Assembly: GCA_963808165.1 (NCBI GenBank)
Contig: CAWEET010000013.1
Location: forward strand, 130,801 to 194,800
From: Thiosocius sp963808165
GTDB taxonomy: Bacteria; Pseudomonadota; Gammaproteobacteria; Chromatiales; Chromatiaceae
Direction: 5' to 3'
Length of the DNA stretch: 64,000 bases
The notes below the pieces were generated by a model. The model did no database searches, was not told where the DNA came from, and saw nothing but the letters and a program-made list of their open reading frames with translations. Shown in pieces: positions 29,723-38,112 of this stretch (position 1 is the first letter of the stretch; the number at the start of each line of letters is the position of its first letter). The position numbers and the translations under genes are program-made.

Positions 29723-30808
29723 ATGTCGCTCGCTCACCGAATCGCTATTTCGATCATGGGTGTCGCTGCAGCGGCGATGCTGAGCGGCTGCGCCACGCGC
29801 AGCCTGTATTCCCAGGCCGGCGAGCAGTTCTCGAAGGGCTACGAAGCCGCCGGCAACATCGTCGACGCCGCGCTCGCCACCGTGGTGCGCGACACACGGC
29901 GTCTTGCGGTTGTGTACTACCTGGTCAACGGCGACAGCGACAAGAACATCGATGCCGCGAACCCGGCGGACGCCTTTCGCCGATACGCGTGCGCCGGCGT
30001 CGGCAAGTATGACAACGAACGCCTGGCATTGGGCGTAATCGACGTCTATGGGCGCATGATCGCCGAGCTTTCGGCCGAGCCATCGGACAACATCGTCCAG
30101 CTGTGGGCCTCCATCCGCGCCCTGCGCAAGCCTCTGCAGCCACTCGCCTATCCGGCGGTCGAACCGGCGGCCTTCGACAACTGCATCGTAAGCCTCGACG
30201 GTTCCCTGGTGCCGCCCAAAGGCGATCCGATAGTCCCGCTGATCAGGGAAACACCATTGGTACCGTTCGCCGCCTATGAAAGCCTCGGAAACCTGGTCGA
30301 CTCGGCCAAGGCATTCGTGATCGCCGGCCTTAGGATCGTTGACGATGCCGCGCGGGCGAAAGCCATCCGCGAGTACGTCTTCGCCAACCGGGAGACCGTG
30401 GCGCGGGTGATCGGGTCGATCAACGAGGACGGCAGCCACAACGAAGGCGAGATCACCGATGCCGCATTGAAGACCGCGCTCGATACGCGAAGACGCAGCG
30501 CATTGGTGTCACCCTGGTATCAGTTCACCAACATGCTCACCCTGGATCGTACCGGCGCGGCGCACCGAATCGTGGCCGCGGGCGAGGCTATCCACGCCGC
30601 CCTGGGCGAGTTCGATGCCCTGCGCGTGCAACCCGATCCCCGAAACGTCATGAAGGCGGTCCGGGGAGCCCAGGCGGAGCTGTTGCGCCTCGCCAACGGC
30701 GAATTGACGGCGCAGGAGGCATGGTCGATCTTTCAGGCCTACGCGACCACGCTGCAGGCGCTGGAAGAGTCTCTCGGTACGCTTACCGATACGGGGAAAG
30801 CCATTTAG
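29723..30808 (+). CDS. Lipoprotein of unknown family (first gene of protease operon)
   Basis: The product has 361 residues. A signal peptide with lipobox LSGC (about residue 22) ends at CATRSLYSQA. The rest is mainly alpha-helical: GNIVDAALATVVRDTRRLAV, ESLGNLVDSAKAFVIAGLRI and AKAIREYVFANRETVARVIG. Anchoring in the outer membrane is likely because no Asp follows the lipid Cys. I recognise no domain. It is followed, 13 bases later, by a trypsin-like protease gene and then by a third gene, all in one direction, and may localise or restrain the protease. Confidence 0.8.
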   Translation: MSLAHRIAISIMGVAAAAMLSGCATRSLYSQAGEQFSKGYEAAGNIVDAALATVVRDTRRLAVVYYLVNGDSDKNIDAANPADAFRRYACAGVGKYDNERLALGVIDVYGRMIAELSAEPSDNIVQLWASIRALRKPLQPLAYPAVEPAAFDNCIVSLDGSLVPPKGDPIVPLIRETPLVPFAAYESLGNLVDSAKAFVIAGLRIVDDAARAKAIREYVFANRETVARVIGSINEDGSHNEGEITDAALKTALDTRRRSALVSPWYQFTNMLTLDRTGAAHRIVAAGEAIHAALGEFDALRVQPDPRNVMKAVRGAQAELLRLANGELTAQEAWSIFQAYATTLQALEESLGTLTDTGKAI

Positions 30809-30821
30809 GGAGCCAAACGCG

Positions 30822-31772
30822 ATGAAGATAGGACACATCTTGAAAGACCGGGAGCTGTACGACGAGATATCGTCGCGGATCGACAATGGCGAGCTGACCT
30901 CGCCGTTCCCGGTGACCATGGAGGCGCGGGAGACGCGGACGGCGCTCAAAAGGCTGCGCGAAGGCGTGCCCACCGTCGATTTTCACACCGAATCCATCGT
31001 CCGCCGTACCGGCCGGCCCGTGATGTTGGTGCGCGGCAATACCTTCGAGCCGCCGCAGAGCGAAGTGTGGCGCGACCGGCTGGAACCCGCCCGCGCCGCC
31101 ATCAACCAGGCGATCCTCGCGACTGGCCGCGTCGAGGTGCGCGAACACCCCAAATTCAGCTGGCTGGGTACCGCATGGCTGGTGGCGGAAGACCTCATCG
31201 TCACCAATCGCCACGTCGCGACCGAGTTCGCACGAAAGGACGGGGGCGATTTCGTCTTCAAGCGAAACTTTCTCGGCCGGCAGATGATCGGACGAATCGA
31301 TTTTCGCGAGGAGTTTGGCCACCCTGACCAGGAGGAGTTTCGCATCGTCGACACGCTGCACATCGAGGAAGAGGACGGATACGACATGGCCTTCTTCCGC
31401 GTCGAGGGCAACATCACAAACCGCACGCCGATTTCGCTCGCATCCGGCACCGCGGCGAACCGGCGCGTCGCGGTGATCGGATACCCGGCCAAGGACAGCC
31501 GTATTCCCGATGAGACCTTGATGGAGAAGATCTACGGCGACATCTATGACGTCAAGCGGCTGGCGCCGGGCGAGGTGATGGACGTGTTAGCGGCCGATGC
31601 GAAGACCTATGTCCGCCATGACTGCACCACGCTGGGCGGCAATTCCGGTTCCGTCGCCTTCGACTACGCGCATGGGCAGGCCGTCGGCCTGCATTTCGGC
31701 GGCAATTTTCTCGACGCCAATTACGCCGTGCCCGCAAACATCGTGGCGCAGCGCCTGGCGGCGATCCGCTGA
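30822..31772 (+). CDS. Trypsin-like serine protease
   Basis: The product has 316 residues without a signal peptide. A variable N-terminal region (about 1-110) precedes a trypsin-fold domain with the triad His131 (VTNRHVA), Asp188 (YDMAFFR) and Ser275 (LGGNSGS), plus GYPAKDSR and QAVGLHFGG. This is a V8/S1-type protease. The GNSGS motif is of the V8-like subgroup. Lack of an export signal suggests cytosolic action, as in proteases of bacterial conflict systems, although its neighbour is a lipoprotein. It sits in the middle of a three-gene operon. Confidence 0.88.
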   Translation: MKIGHILKDRELYDEISSRIDNGELTSPFPVTMEARETRTALKRLREGVPTVDFHTESIVRRTGRPVMLVRGNTFEPPQSEVWRDRLEPARAAINQAILATGRVEVREHPKFSWLGTAWLVAEDLIVTNRHVATEFARKDGGDFVFKRNFLGRQMIGRIDFREEFGHPDQEEFRIVDTLHIEEEDGYDMAFFRVEGNITNRTPISLASGTAANRRVAVIGYPAKDSRIPDETLMEKIYGDIYDVKRLAPGEVMDVLAADAKTYVRHDCTTLGGNSGSVAFDYAHGQAVGLHFGGNFLDANYAVPANIVAQRLAAIR

Positions 31773-31790
31773 CGCCTGAGGACTACCGAC

Positions 31791-32825
31791 ATGCCCGTAA
31801 CCGAACCCACCGTGCCCGATGCCCCGCCCCCCGAATCAGCAAACAAAAACGGCGCGAAGGGTGACGACAAAGCAGCGGAAATCTCGAAACCCGCGGCGCC
31901 GGCCAAGACAGCGGCGACTGTGTCTGCAAGTGCTGCGCCGGGCGACGCGGCGGCGACGATTCTTACGTATCGCGAACTTGGCGGCATCGCGACGAAGCTT
32001 GCCGCGCAGTTATCCCCGCCCGACGATGCGAAGGTGATCGTCGTGTCGACGGATTGGAGCGTTTTTCGTCAGATCACCGGATATCAGGCCTTTGTCGCCG
32101 GTCTCGACGAATTGGTCGAACAGTGTGATGCGGCGATGTCGCCCCCGGAGATTGCCCGCGAGGGCGTCGCGAAACCCGCGATCACCGGACAGGTCGAGGC
32201 GATTACCGGCCTGTTCAAAGCGGTGTCGGATCTGTTGGCGCTGTTCAAGACCGAGGTATCGACCACCGCAAAGGACGTCCAGTTGGACGGCGACGCTTTG
32301 GTAGCCGCCCTGATCGGTGGCATGGCCGCCAGGCGAGAGGGTCTTCGCTTCCTCTATCAACCGTGGCTGACCGGCAGTGGCGGCGCCATCGGCGAGCGCC
32401 TCGCGCGCCTGGACGTGAAGCGCGCCGGAATCGCCGCCGAACACGATCGTCTCGACGGCGAGGAGGATAAGGAGCGGCGCGCCCGACTGAACACGATGCT
32501 GCAGTCGATCGACGGTTTCAAGGCTGAGTTGACTGGGGGGGATCAAGGTCGGCTGGTGGACCTGTACGCGGCGCAGGCGCTGTCCGAGGCCCTGACGGGC
32601 GACGGCGTCTATGTTTTGTTCGTCAAGAATATCTACGGCGGCGGCGAGCGCCTTGAGATCACCCGCACGTTCTTCCATCGCACCGAAATATACGAATCCG
32701 GTGGCGCCGTGGTCACCTATATGCTCGCGAGCCGCGAGGGCGCGGTGTTGTCGTCGGGCAACCTGCAGAGCCACAGCGGATACGTCCCGTTCACTTCCGT
32801 ACGATCCACGGCGCCCGAGCACTGA
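31791..32825 (+). CDS. Unknown protein, third gene of protease operon
   Basis: The product has 344 residues. The first 55 residues are low complexity, rich in Ala, Pro and Lys, and likely disordered. The remainder is soluble and alternates helices (GLDELVEQCDAAMS, ARLNTMLQSIDGFKAEL with charged RRR/KER) and beta strands (GVYVLFVKNIYGGG, ITRTFFHRTEIYESGG). No signal peptide, helix-turn-helix or nuclease motif is visible. It starts 18 bases after the protease stop, so the two are probably translated together. Candidate protease substrate or effector; family unknown. Confidence 0.75.
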   Translation: MPVTEPTVPDAPPPESANKNGAKGDDKAAEISKPAAPAKTAATVSASAAPGDAAATILTYRELGGIATKLAAQLSPPDDAKVIVVSTDWSVFRQITGYQAFVAGLDELVEQCDAAMSPPEIAREGVAKPAITGQVEAITGLFKAVSDLLALFKTEVSTTAKDVQLDGDALVAALIGGMAARREGLRFLYQPWLTGSGGAIGERLARLDVKRAGIAAEHDRLDGEEDKERRARLNTMLQSIDGFKAELTGGDQGRLVDLYAAQALSEALTGDGVYVLFVKNIYGGGERLEITRTFFHRTEIYESGGAVVTYMLASREGAVLSSGNLQSHSGYVPFTSVRSTAPEH

Positions 32826-32928
32826 TGGATACTGGCGCAAGGCAAGCCATCGCATTCGTAGGAACATGGGCAACCCATGGCATCTGGGGCGATGGCATGC
32901 TGCTCGGATTGATGTAAGGCAAGCACGT

Positions 32929-33072
32929 ATGTTCGACGAGATCGCCTGGTTGACATCGGCGCAGCTTGTCCCCACCCTCGCCGCCGCGTGGGTCTTCGCC
33001 TCGGCACTCGGTCTCTTCGGCATGATCGCCAAAAACCCAGACGCCCGCACGAAGCGGGCGCTAGCGGCCTGA
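32929..33072 (+). CDS. 47-residue peptide resembling a lone VPxPA-CTERM tail
   Basis: A small frame encodes TSAQLVPTLAAAWVFASALG then LFGMIAKNPDARTKRALAA. A VP motif, an AAAW(L/V)F(A/G)SALxLxG helix and a basic end resemble the VPxPA-CTERM sorting tail of the gene at 33161 (VPIPAAVWLFSSALALVG). It has no export signal, so it may be a displaced fragment of such a gene rather than an active protein. The start at 32929 lacks a good ribosome site. Confidence 0.35.
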   Translation: MFDEIAWLTSAQLVPTLAAAWVFASALGLFGMIAKNPDARTKRALAA

Positions 33073-33160
33073 CTTCCTTCCTGCGCGACAGCGTCCGTGC
33101 GTCGGCCGCAGGGGTCATTCGCAAAGCATGGAAAAAACCCGCCAAGGCGGCGCCGATTCG

Positions 33161-33805
33161 CTAGGCTGCGCGCCCTCGTCTTCCAAGGTACCCGACCAGG
33201 GCAAGTGCTGATGAGAACAGCCACACGGCTGCGGGTATGGGGACGACGTTCAGACGAACATTGTCTACGATGAACCAGTCTGACTGGCTGTCAACTCCAT
33301 CGCCTATTGCGCTTAGGCGAAACTCCAACTTGTGTGTCCCGGTGAAAAGGCGGGTGTCAATGACTTGGTCAACATAAGGACCACCGACTGTTTGCGAACT
33401 CCAAACCCGGTTCGAGTCCAGATAGGCCTCTGCCCGAATAAAGTCCTGAAAACTGGTGTCGCCCTGGCCAGCCAATGTTGCGTCAAATAGTATCGACCTC
33501 ACCGCAGTCATATCGGGCGACTGTGAAACCGCAGCGTAATCTCCATCTGAAAACGAAAAAAAACCGCAACCCTGATTGGCACATGATGTCAGGGACCAAA
33601 TACGCAAACTGCTCAAGCCGTCGGTAGTGCCTGGATCAAAGCCCGCGGTAGTAATTCCAAATGCACCCAGACCCGCTTCGTCCCAGCCATTCAGGCCATT
33701 CTCAAAACTCGGATTGGTTATTCTGATGCCAGTTGCCTGGGCATCGGTGAAACCAAACATCAGTACCAATAGGAATATGCTACGTATTGCAGATCGAGAT
33801 TCCAT
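33161..33805 (-). CDS. VPxPA-CTERM sorted extracellular protein
   Basis: The product has 214 residues. A signal peptide (FLLVLMFGFTDAQA) is followed by a beta-sandwich resembling a carbohydrate-binding or DUF642-type module. The start of the mature part, ITNPSFENGLNGWDE, is typical of such domains. The C-terminal tail VPIPAAVWLFSSALALVG plus GRRGRAA is an exosortase recognition sequence: VPxPA, membrane helix, Arg cluster. AAAGGGGAA precedes the ATG. Such proteins are processed by exosortase during surface polysaccharide assembly; no exosortase gene is in this window. Confidence 0.88.
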   Translation of the reverse strand: MESRSAIRSIFLLVLMFGFTDAQATGIRITNPSFENGLNGWDEAGLGAFGITTAGFDPGTTDGLSSLRIWSLTSCANQGCGFFSFSDGDYAAVSQSPDMTAVRSILFDATLAGQGDTSFQDFIRAEAYLDSNRVWSSQTVGGPYVDQVIDTRLFTGTHKLEFRLSAIGDGVDSQSDWFIVDNVRLNVVPIPAAVWLFSSALALVGYLGRRGRAA

Positions 33806-33838
33806 TTCCCCTTTCCTTTTGTTTCTGCATTCAGCTTG

Positions 33839-34065
33839 AGGGGGCCTCTAATAATCCTGTGCGAGTTGAATGGCGGATGAAAATTTCGCAGATCGAGGCG
33901 TAAAGCGCACGTAATAGCTAGCTATTTCGAAGCTTTGCAACGAAGAGATGCGGGATTTTGGCCGTCAGGCGATCGTGTATGGATTGTTAGAGGCCCCCTT
34001 GACCACCCAGCAAGTACCACGGTGCGCGGTGAATCTTAGGTGCTCGTCATTTGAGGCCCCCTTGA
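33839..34065. repeat. Three copies of a 13-bp GAGGCCCCC motif
   Basis: AGGGGGCCTCTAA at 33839-33851 is the exact reverse complement of TTAGAGGCCCCCT at 33987-33999. GAGGCCCCCTTGA occurs at 33990-34002 and again at 34053-34065. The block lies upstream of the VPxPA-CTERM gene and could hold operators or be a small IS scar. From 34066 to 34769 I see no gene. Confidence 0.5.
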
Positions 34066-34769
34066 GCCCGCCTCCCCTGCCAAGCAGCAATATCTGAGCC
34101 GAGAGAAGCTCCTCAATCGGGAATGCCGGTATTATCAAAAGGTTACTTTTTTCTGCGTATGCTCCCAGTTCATGGGCGGCGCTTCGGCGCGCAGATGTGT
34201 AAAGGAAACTGACGAGTTTTTAGGAGATTGAAGCGGAAAAGAATCGGCCAGCAACTTCTATTGCGGATGCTTCGGACTCAACGGCCCGGGCAGTCTGGGA
34301 CAAGGAAAACAACCGACCCGTAGCAGCCGTTGCCGGATGCACGGGGGCCTGAGTACCGGCCCCAGAACCCCGGACGGCAAGGCACGCCAACGCGCCGATC
34401 ACCCGCGGCGTGGTCACCCGGCAACTGCGCGCTGCCGAACGCTACGCCGCAGATGGCCGAACGCAAAGGCCGGTACCAGGACCTGACATCACCGATCACA
34501 CACCCGCCCGAACCATTGACGACATCACACCGCAGGAGCAGGTCCCTCGAGTTCGACGCCTTCTTACGAATATTGTTCTTCTTCATTCAGAAGCCGATTT
34601 CCTCACTACAAGGCGTCGGCGGTGGGTGTTGGCAGGCGGATTCTGTAGCCCACCACCTTCTGTAGAGCGCTTTCGCGGAACCGGCTCGACGGGCATTGAT
34701 GTTGCTATGTGGCGACGTTCGCAGCAGACTGTTAGTTCAGACGAGCAGCGATTTAACGGTGCACAACCG

Positions 34770-35540
34770 ATGGGCCTGGCACGTAACATCGGGAGATTGA
34801 CAAATCGCCTGATCAGGCCTTGCGGCATATCGCTGGTGCGTTGGACGCCCCAGCAGGGACGCAGAATCTTCCCCCGAGGGGACTTCTTCGACGTATTGCA
34901 GAAGCGAGTGCCGCCCTCGGCGGTCGGCATCGTGCTGGACGTCGGTGCGTACGACGGCGGCACCGCAACCCGCTTTTGCGATCTGTATCCAGGCGCGTCG
35001 GTACATGCCTTTGAACCGACCCCGGCGAGTTTTGCGGAGTTGTCCGACTGCGCGGCATTGCGGTCAGACGGACGGCTCGTTGCGCATCAGTTGGCGATGT
35101 CGGCGCAGGTCGGAAAAGGCAGGCTTCACTGTCATGCGGCGCCACAGACCAACTCGCTGAGAGCCGCCCATCCCGCCGCCGAGCGGCAATGGCCGGACGG
35201 ACGATTTGCCCCCTTACCGGCAGTCGACGTGCAAATCGACACTATCGACGCGTTCTGTGCCCGCGAACGGATTGAACGGGTCGACATCCTGAAGGTTGAT
35301 GCACAGGGCGAAGATCTGCGGATTCTTCATGGGGCGCAGGCGATGTTGCAGGCGCGCCGGATCGGTGCCGTGGTGATCGAGCTGTATTTCGTCCCTGTCT
35401 ACCAAGAGCAAGGCGAACCCTTACAGATCGTCGATCACCTGCAAAGGGCCGGATTCGGCACTGCTGTGTACCTGTGTCACGACGTAGATCGCGACGGTCG
35501 GCTGTTATGCGCCGACGCTGTATTCATCCTGGAATCATGA
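34770..35540 (+). CDS. FkbM-family SAM-dependent methyltransferase
   Basis: The product has 256 residues. The SAM-binding segment is IVLDVGAYDGGTATRFCDLY (about 54-73), followed by VHAFEPTP, then the FkbM-typical IDAFC-RE-IERVDILKVDAQG and EDLRILHGAQAML. FkbM enzymes O-methylate sugars or polyketides. The ATG at 34770 begins the conserved part; an ATG at 34708 is in frame and neither has a strong ribosome site. Its stop overlaps the next start by 4 bases (ATGA). It opens a four-gene operon. Confidence 0.86.
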   Translation: MGLARNIGRLTNRLIRPCGISLVRWTPQQGRRIFPRGDFFDVLQKRVPPSAVGIVLDVGAYDGGTATRFCDLYPGASVHAFEPTPASFAELSDCAALRSDGRLVAHQLAMSAQVGKGRLHCHAAPQTNSLRAAHPAAERQWPDGRFAPLPAVDVQIDTIDAFCARERIERVDILKVDAQGEDLRILHGAQAMLQARRIGAVVIELYFVPVYQEQGEPLQIVDHLQRAGFGTAVYLCHDVDRDGRLLCADAVFILES

Positions 35541-36154
35541 TCAGGCAGACAGGGAAACTGATTAGAAGGCTGCTGAGCGGTGACGGTGTCCGCGAGGATT
35601 ATGCGGCCCGCGCCTTTATTCTTGATGCGCTGCCGCAGCACGCGGTCGGTGCTGAGATCGGTGTTCACGAGGGCGAGTTTTCGCGCCTACTGCTGCAGCG
35701 GTTGTCGCCAAGCCGCCTGCATTTGATCGACCCCTGGGAATATCGGCCCGAACCGGCCTATGCCGAGTCTCTGTACGGTGGTGCGAAGGGGCGAAACCAG
35801 CAGTGGCTCGACGACCGTTATCGCCGCACGCGGCAGCGCTTGCGCAAGTCACTTGACCGCGAGCAGGTGGTGATTCACCGCCTGCGGTCCGCCAATGCGG
35901 TGTCGCTGTTCCCGTCTCATTATTTCGATTGGATCTATGTCGACGGTGATCACCAGTTTGACGCGGTCGAGGCCGACCTCAGAAACTATCTGCGGTGTGT
36001 CAAACCCGGTGGCTGGATCGCCGGTGGTGGCTTTCGGCAAGGCGCCTGGTGGGGCGATGGCGTGGTCCGCGCGGTGAATGAGTTTGTCGGTCGCATACAA
36101 CATCAGCAATTTGTAACCCACGCCGACCAGTTCCTGCTCAGATTGGCTGGATGA
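35537..36154 (+). CDS. Class I SAM-dependent methyltransferase (Methyltransf_24-like)
   Basis: The product has 205 residues. GAEIGVHEGEFSRLLLQR is motif I. LHLIDPW and SHYFDWIYVDGDHQFDAVEA, then LRCVKPGGWIAGGGF, match the Methyltransf_24 group, often found with O-antigen or capsule genes. Start and stop overlap neighbours by 4 bases (ATGA) on both sides, so the genes are translationally coupled. A second methyltransferase next to FkbM suggests methylation at two positions of one glycan; that is inferred. Confidence 0.86.
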   Translation: MIRQTGKLIRRLLSGDGVREDYAARAFILDALPQHAVGAEIGVHEGEFSRLLLQRLSPSRLHLIDPWEYRPEPAYAESLYGGAKGRNQQWLDDRYRRTRQRLRKSLDREQVVIHRLRSANAVSLFPSHYFDWIYVDGDHQFDAVEADLRNYLRCVKPGGWIAGGGFRQGAWWGDGVVRAVNEFVGRIQHQQFVTHADQFLLRLAG

Positions 36155-37092
36155 CGATGGCTGAGGTATACGTACATCATCTGCGACGACGACTTGGCCA
36201 GCTGCGGCGGCGCCTGTTACAGGGAAGACGGTCCTTGACCCGTCAGGTAAAGAACGCACTGCTGAGCAACCGACAAAGCGAGTGGCAGATCGAAGCGCTC
36301 AGGCCATTCGATACACCACCCAATGATGTATACCGGCTCAGCGCCGACGAACTGCAGCGCTATGCCGGCGATGGCTACGTTATGCCCTTACAGTTGTGCT
36401 CCGCCGATCAAATGCACGCGGTCGCCCGGTACATTCGCACGTTTACGTTGGCTACGGATTGTCCCGTGCCGGGTTTTCCGCGAACCAAGTGGCGGCACAT
36501 TGACGATGCCGTGGTCTTTGCGATCGGCTCGCATCCGTCGATCCTCGACCGCGTCGCTCAATTGCTTGGTGATGACATTCTGCTGTGGCAGTCAAATCTT
36601 TTCGACAAACAGCCCGGCGACGATGAGATCGCCTGGCACCAGGACCGTGCCTTTCTCGAATTGGCCGGTGGTGTCAACGTCTCTGCTTGGGTGGCGATCG
36701 ACGACGTCGACGCTGATAACGGCTGTGTCCAGGTCATACCGGGTTCTCATCAAGAAGTGTTGCCGTTGGCAGACCCGGCGGCAACCCAAGGTTCGTCGAA
36801 AACGGCATTTGGCCGCATGGCCGACCTCACCGGCAACGACGATCGCGGCACAGTCGATGTCACGCTCATGGCCGGACAGTTCATGCTGTTCGACGAGTAT
36901 CTGGCGCACCGCTCCGGCCAAAACAAGTCGCGCCGCCAACGGCTTGGTCTCGCGTTGCGCTATACGACACCGGCGGCCCGGGTAACTCATCAGTTGGCCG
37001 GATTTCATAGTCTGCTGGTGCGCGGTCGCGACTCCATCGGCAACAACCGGCTTGGCTTGCCGCCAGCCCGTTGGCCTAGGGCAAGGCGCTAA
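36151..37092 (+). CDS. Phytanoyl-CoA dioxygenase (PhyH) family protein
   Basis: This is an Fe(II)/2-oxoglutarate-dependent hydroxylase of 313 residues. The iron ligands are His163 and Asp165 (WHQDRAF) and His253 (YLAHRSGQN), with Arg262-264 positioned for 2-oxoglutarate. The first 45 residues are very basic (HLRRRLGQLRRRLLQGRRS) and could contact membrane or RNA. PhyH enzymes hydroxylate a wide range of substrates; next to sugar methyltransferases and a sulfotransferase, a glycan or lipid-linked precursor is the likely target. The start overlaps the preceding stop. Confidence 0.87.
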   Translation: MTMAEVYVHHLRRRLGQLRRRLLQGRRSLTRQVKNALLSNRQSEWQIEALRPFDTPPNDVYRLSADELQRYAGDGYVMPLQLCSADQMHAVARYIRTFTLATDCPVPGFPRTKWRHIDDAVVFAIGSHPSILDRVAQLLGDDILLWQSNLFDKQPGDDEIAWHQDRAFLELAGGVNVSAWVAIDDVDADNGCVQVIPGSHQEVLPLADPAATQGSSKTAFGRMADLTGNDDRGTVDVTLMAGQFMLFDEYLAHRSGQNKSRRQRLGLALRYTTPAARVTHQLAGFHSLLVRGRDSIGNNRLGLPPARWPRARR

Positions 37093-37095
37093 TCC

Positions 37096-37875
37096 GTGGC
37101 GATATCAGCATCGGCCGAGTCGATTTTTCCGGCACATTGCGTGCTTTGTGTTGGCATCTACGGCAGTGCGTCGACCTGGATCTACAACGCCTGCCGGTTG
37201 TTGATGAATCATGCGTTCGGCGAAGCGAACGTCGCGGCATTCTATGCCGACGCGCCGCTTTCGGGGCTGGCCGATGATCGAACTGCGCAGAAGTACCCGA
37301 TACCGGACCGCTGTTGCGCCGCAGTGATCAAACTGCACGAAGGCTGCCCAGAGACGGCCGAACTCATCGCTACAGATCGGGTGCAGACCCTGGTGACCGT
37401 GCGCGATCCTCGCGATGCGATCGCATCCGTGATGCGGCGATTCCACTGGGAGTTCGAAGAGGCACTCGAACACGTGCGCAGCAGCGTCGGCTTCGTCGAC
37501 CAGATCCTACGCCCCGACCGTATGCTGGTCCTGCGCTACGAAGACCTGTTCACGCGAGAGCGACGCACCGTTGACAGGCTAGCCGCTTATCTGAACATCG
37601 CTGCCGAGCCGGGGATCAGCGCGGCGATCTTCTCGCAGCTCGCTCCACAGGCAATCGATTGGGCAACCCGTGCCTATGATCCAAGTGATGCTGCCATTAG
37701 AGTCAATCCGGCCGGCCGCCTCTACGATACCCAAACCCACTGGCATCAGCGACACATTGGCGACGGTTCTATCGGCAAATGGCGCGCCGCACTGAGCGTC
37801 GGCGAACGGAACAAGATACGGACTTTGTGCTGGAAGGAGATCACTCGGCTCGGCTATGCCGGTTTCGGCTGGTAG
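37096..37875 (+). CDS. PAPS-dependent sulfotransferase-like protein
   Basis: The product has 259 residues from a GTG three bases after the PhyH stop. The N-terminal loop GIYGSASTWIYNACRLL replaces the usual PSB loop that holds 5'-phosphosulfate. TLVTVRDPRDAIASVMRRF is the 3'-phosphate-binding motif. VLRYEDLF and HQRHIGDGSIGKWR (the C-terminal RKG-like region) support the Sulfotransfer_1/3 type. It may sulfate a surface sugar. It closes the four-gene operon. Confidence 0.84.
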   Translation: MAISASAESIFPAHCVLCVGIYGSASTWIYNACRLLMNHAFGEANVAAFYADAPLSGLADDRTAQKYPIPDRCCAAVIKLHEGCPETAELIATDRVQTLVTVRDPRDAIASVMRRFHWEFEEALEHVRSSVGFVDQILRPDRMLVLRYEDLFTRERRTVDRLAAYLNIAAEPGISAAIFSQLAPQAIDWATRAYDPSDAAIRVNPAGRLYDTQTHWHQRHIGDGSIGKWRAALSVGERNKIRTLCWKEITRLGYAGFGW

Positions 37876-37894
37876 CGTCGAGTGTCGGCGGCGC

Positions 37895-38056
37895 GGCCCC
37901 TGGAAATCCCGGGAATCTGTCGATCCGGCGACACTGGAATGGGTATCCTGGTTCAACCAACAGCGGCTGACGCGGCCTTTGGGGTATATCCCTCCCACAG
38001 AAGCCGAGGCAAACTACTACCGTCAACTCGCCAGTCAAGTCGCGATGGCGGCTTGA
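37895..38056 (+). pseudogene. IS3-family transposase C-terminal remnant
   Basis: The frame encodes GPWKSRESVDPATLEWVSWF then NQQRLTRPLGYIPPTEAEAN and YYRQ. This matches the very end of IS3-family OrfB transposases (LEWVxWFNxxRL, GYIPPAEAEAxYYRQ). No start, DDE core or inverted repeat remains. It directly follows the sulfotransferase gene and marks an IS-mediated junction between it and the glycosyltransferase. Confidence 0.85.
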
Positions 38057-38112
38057 CTTAAACCAACAAGCCTCTGCGATTCCCGGGGCGGTTAAGAAAA
38101 GAGGCATCTCGA

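Noticed and set aside
34330..34665. 111-codon plus-strand frame upstream of the FkbM gene
   Set aside because: Low-complexity Pro/Arg-rich composition and no ribosome site; left as non-coding.
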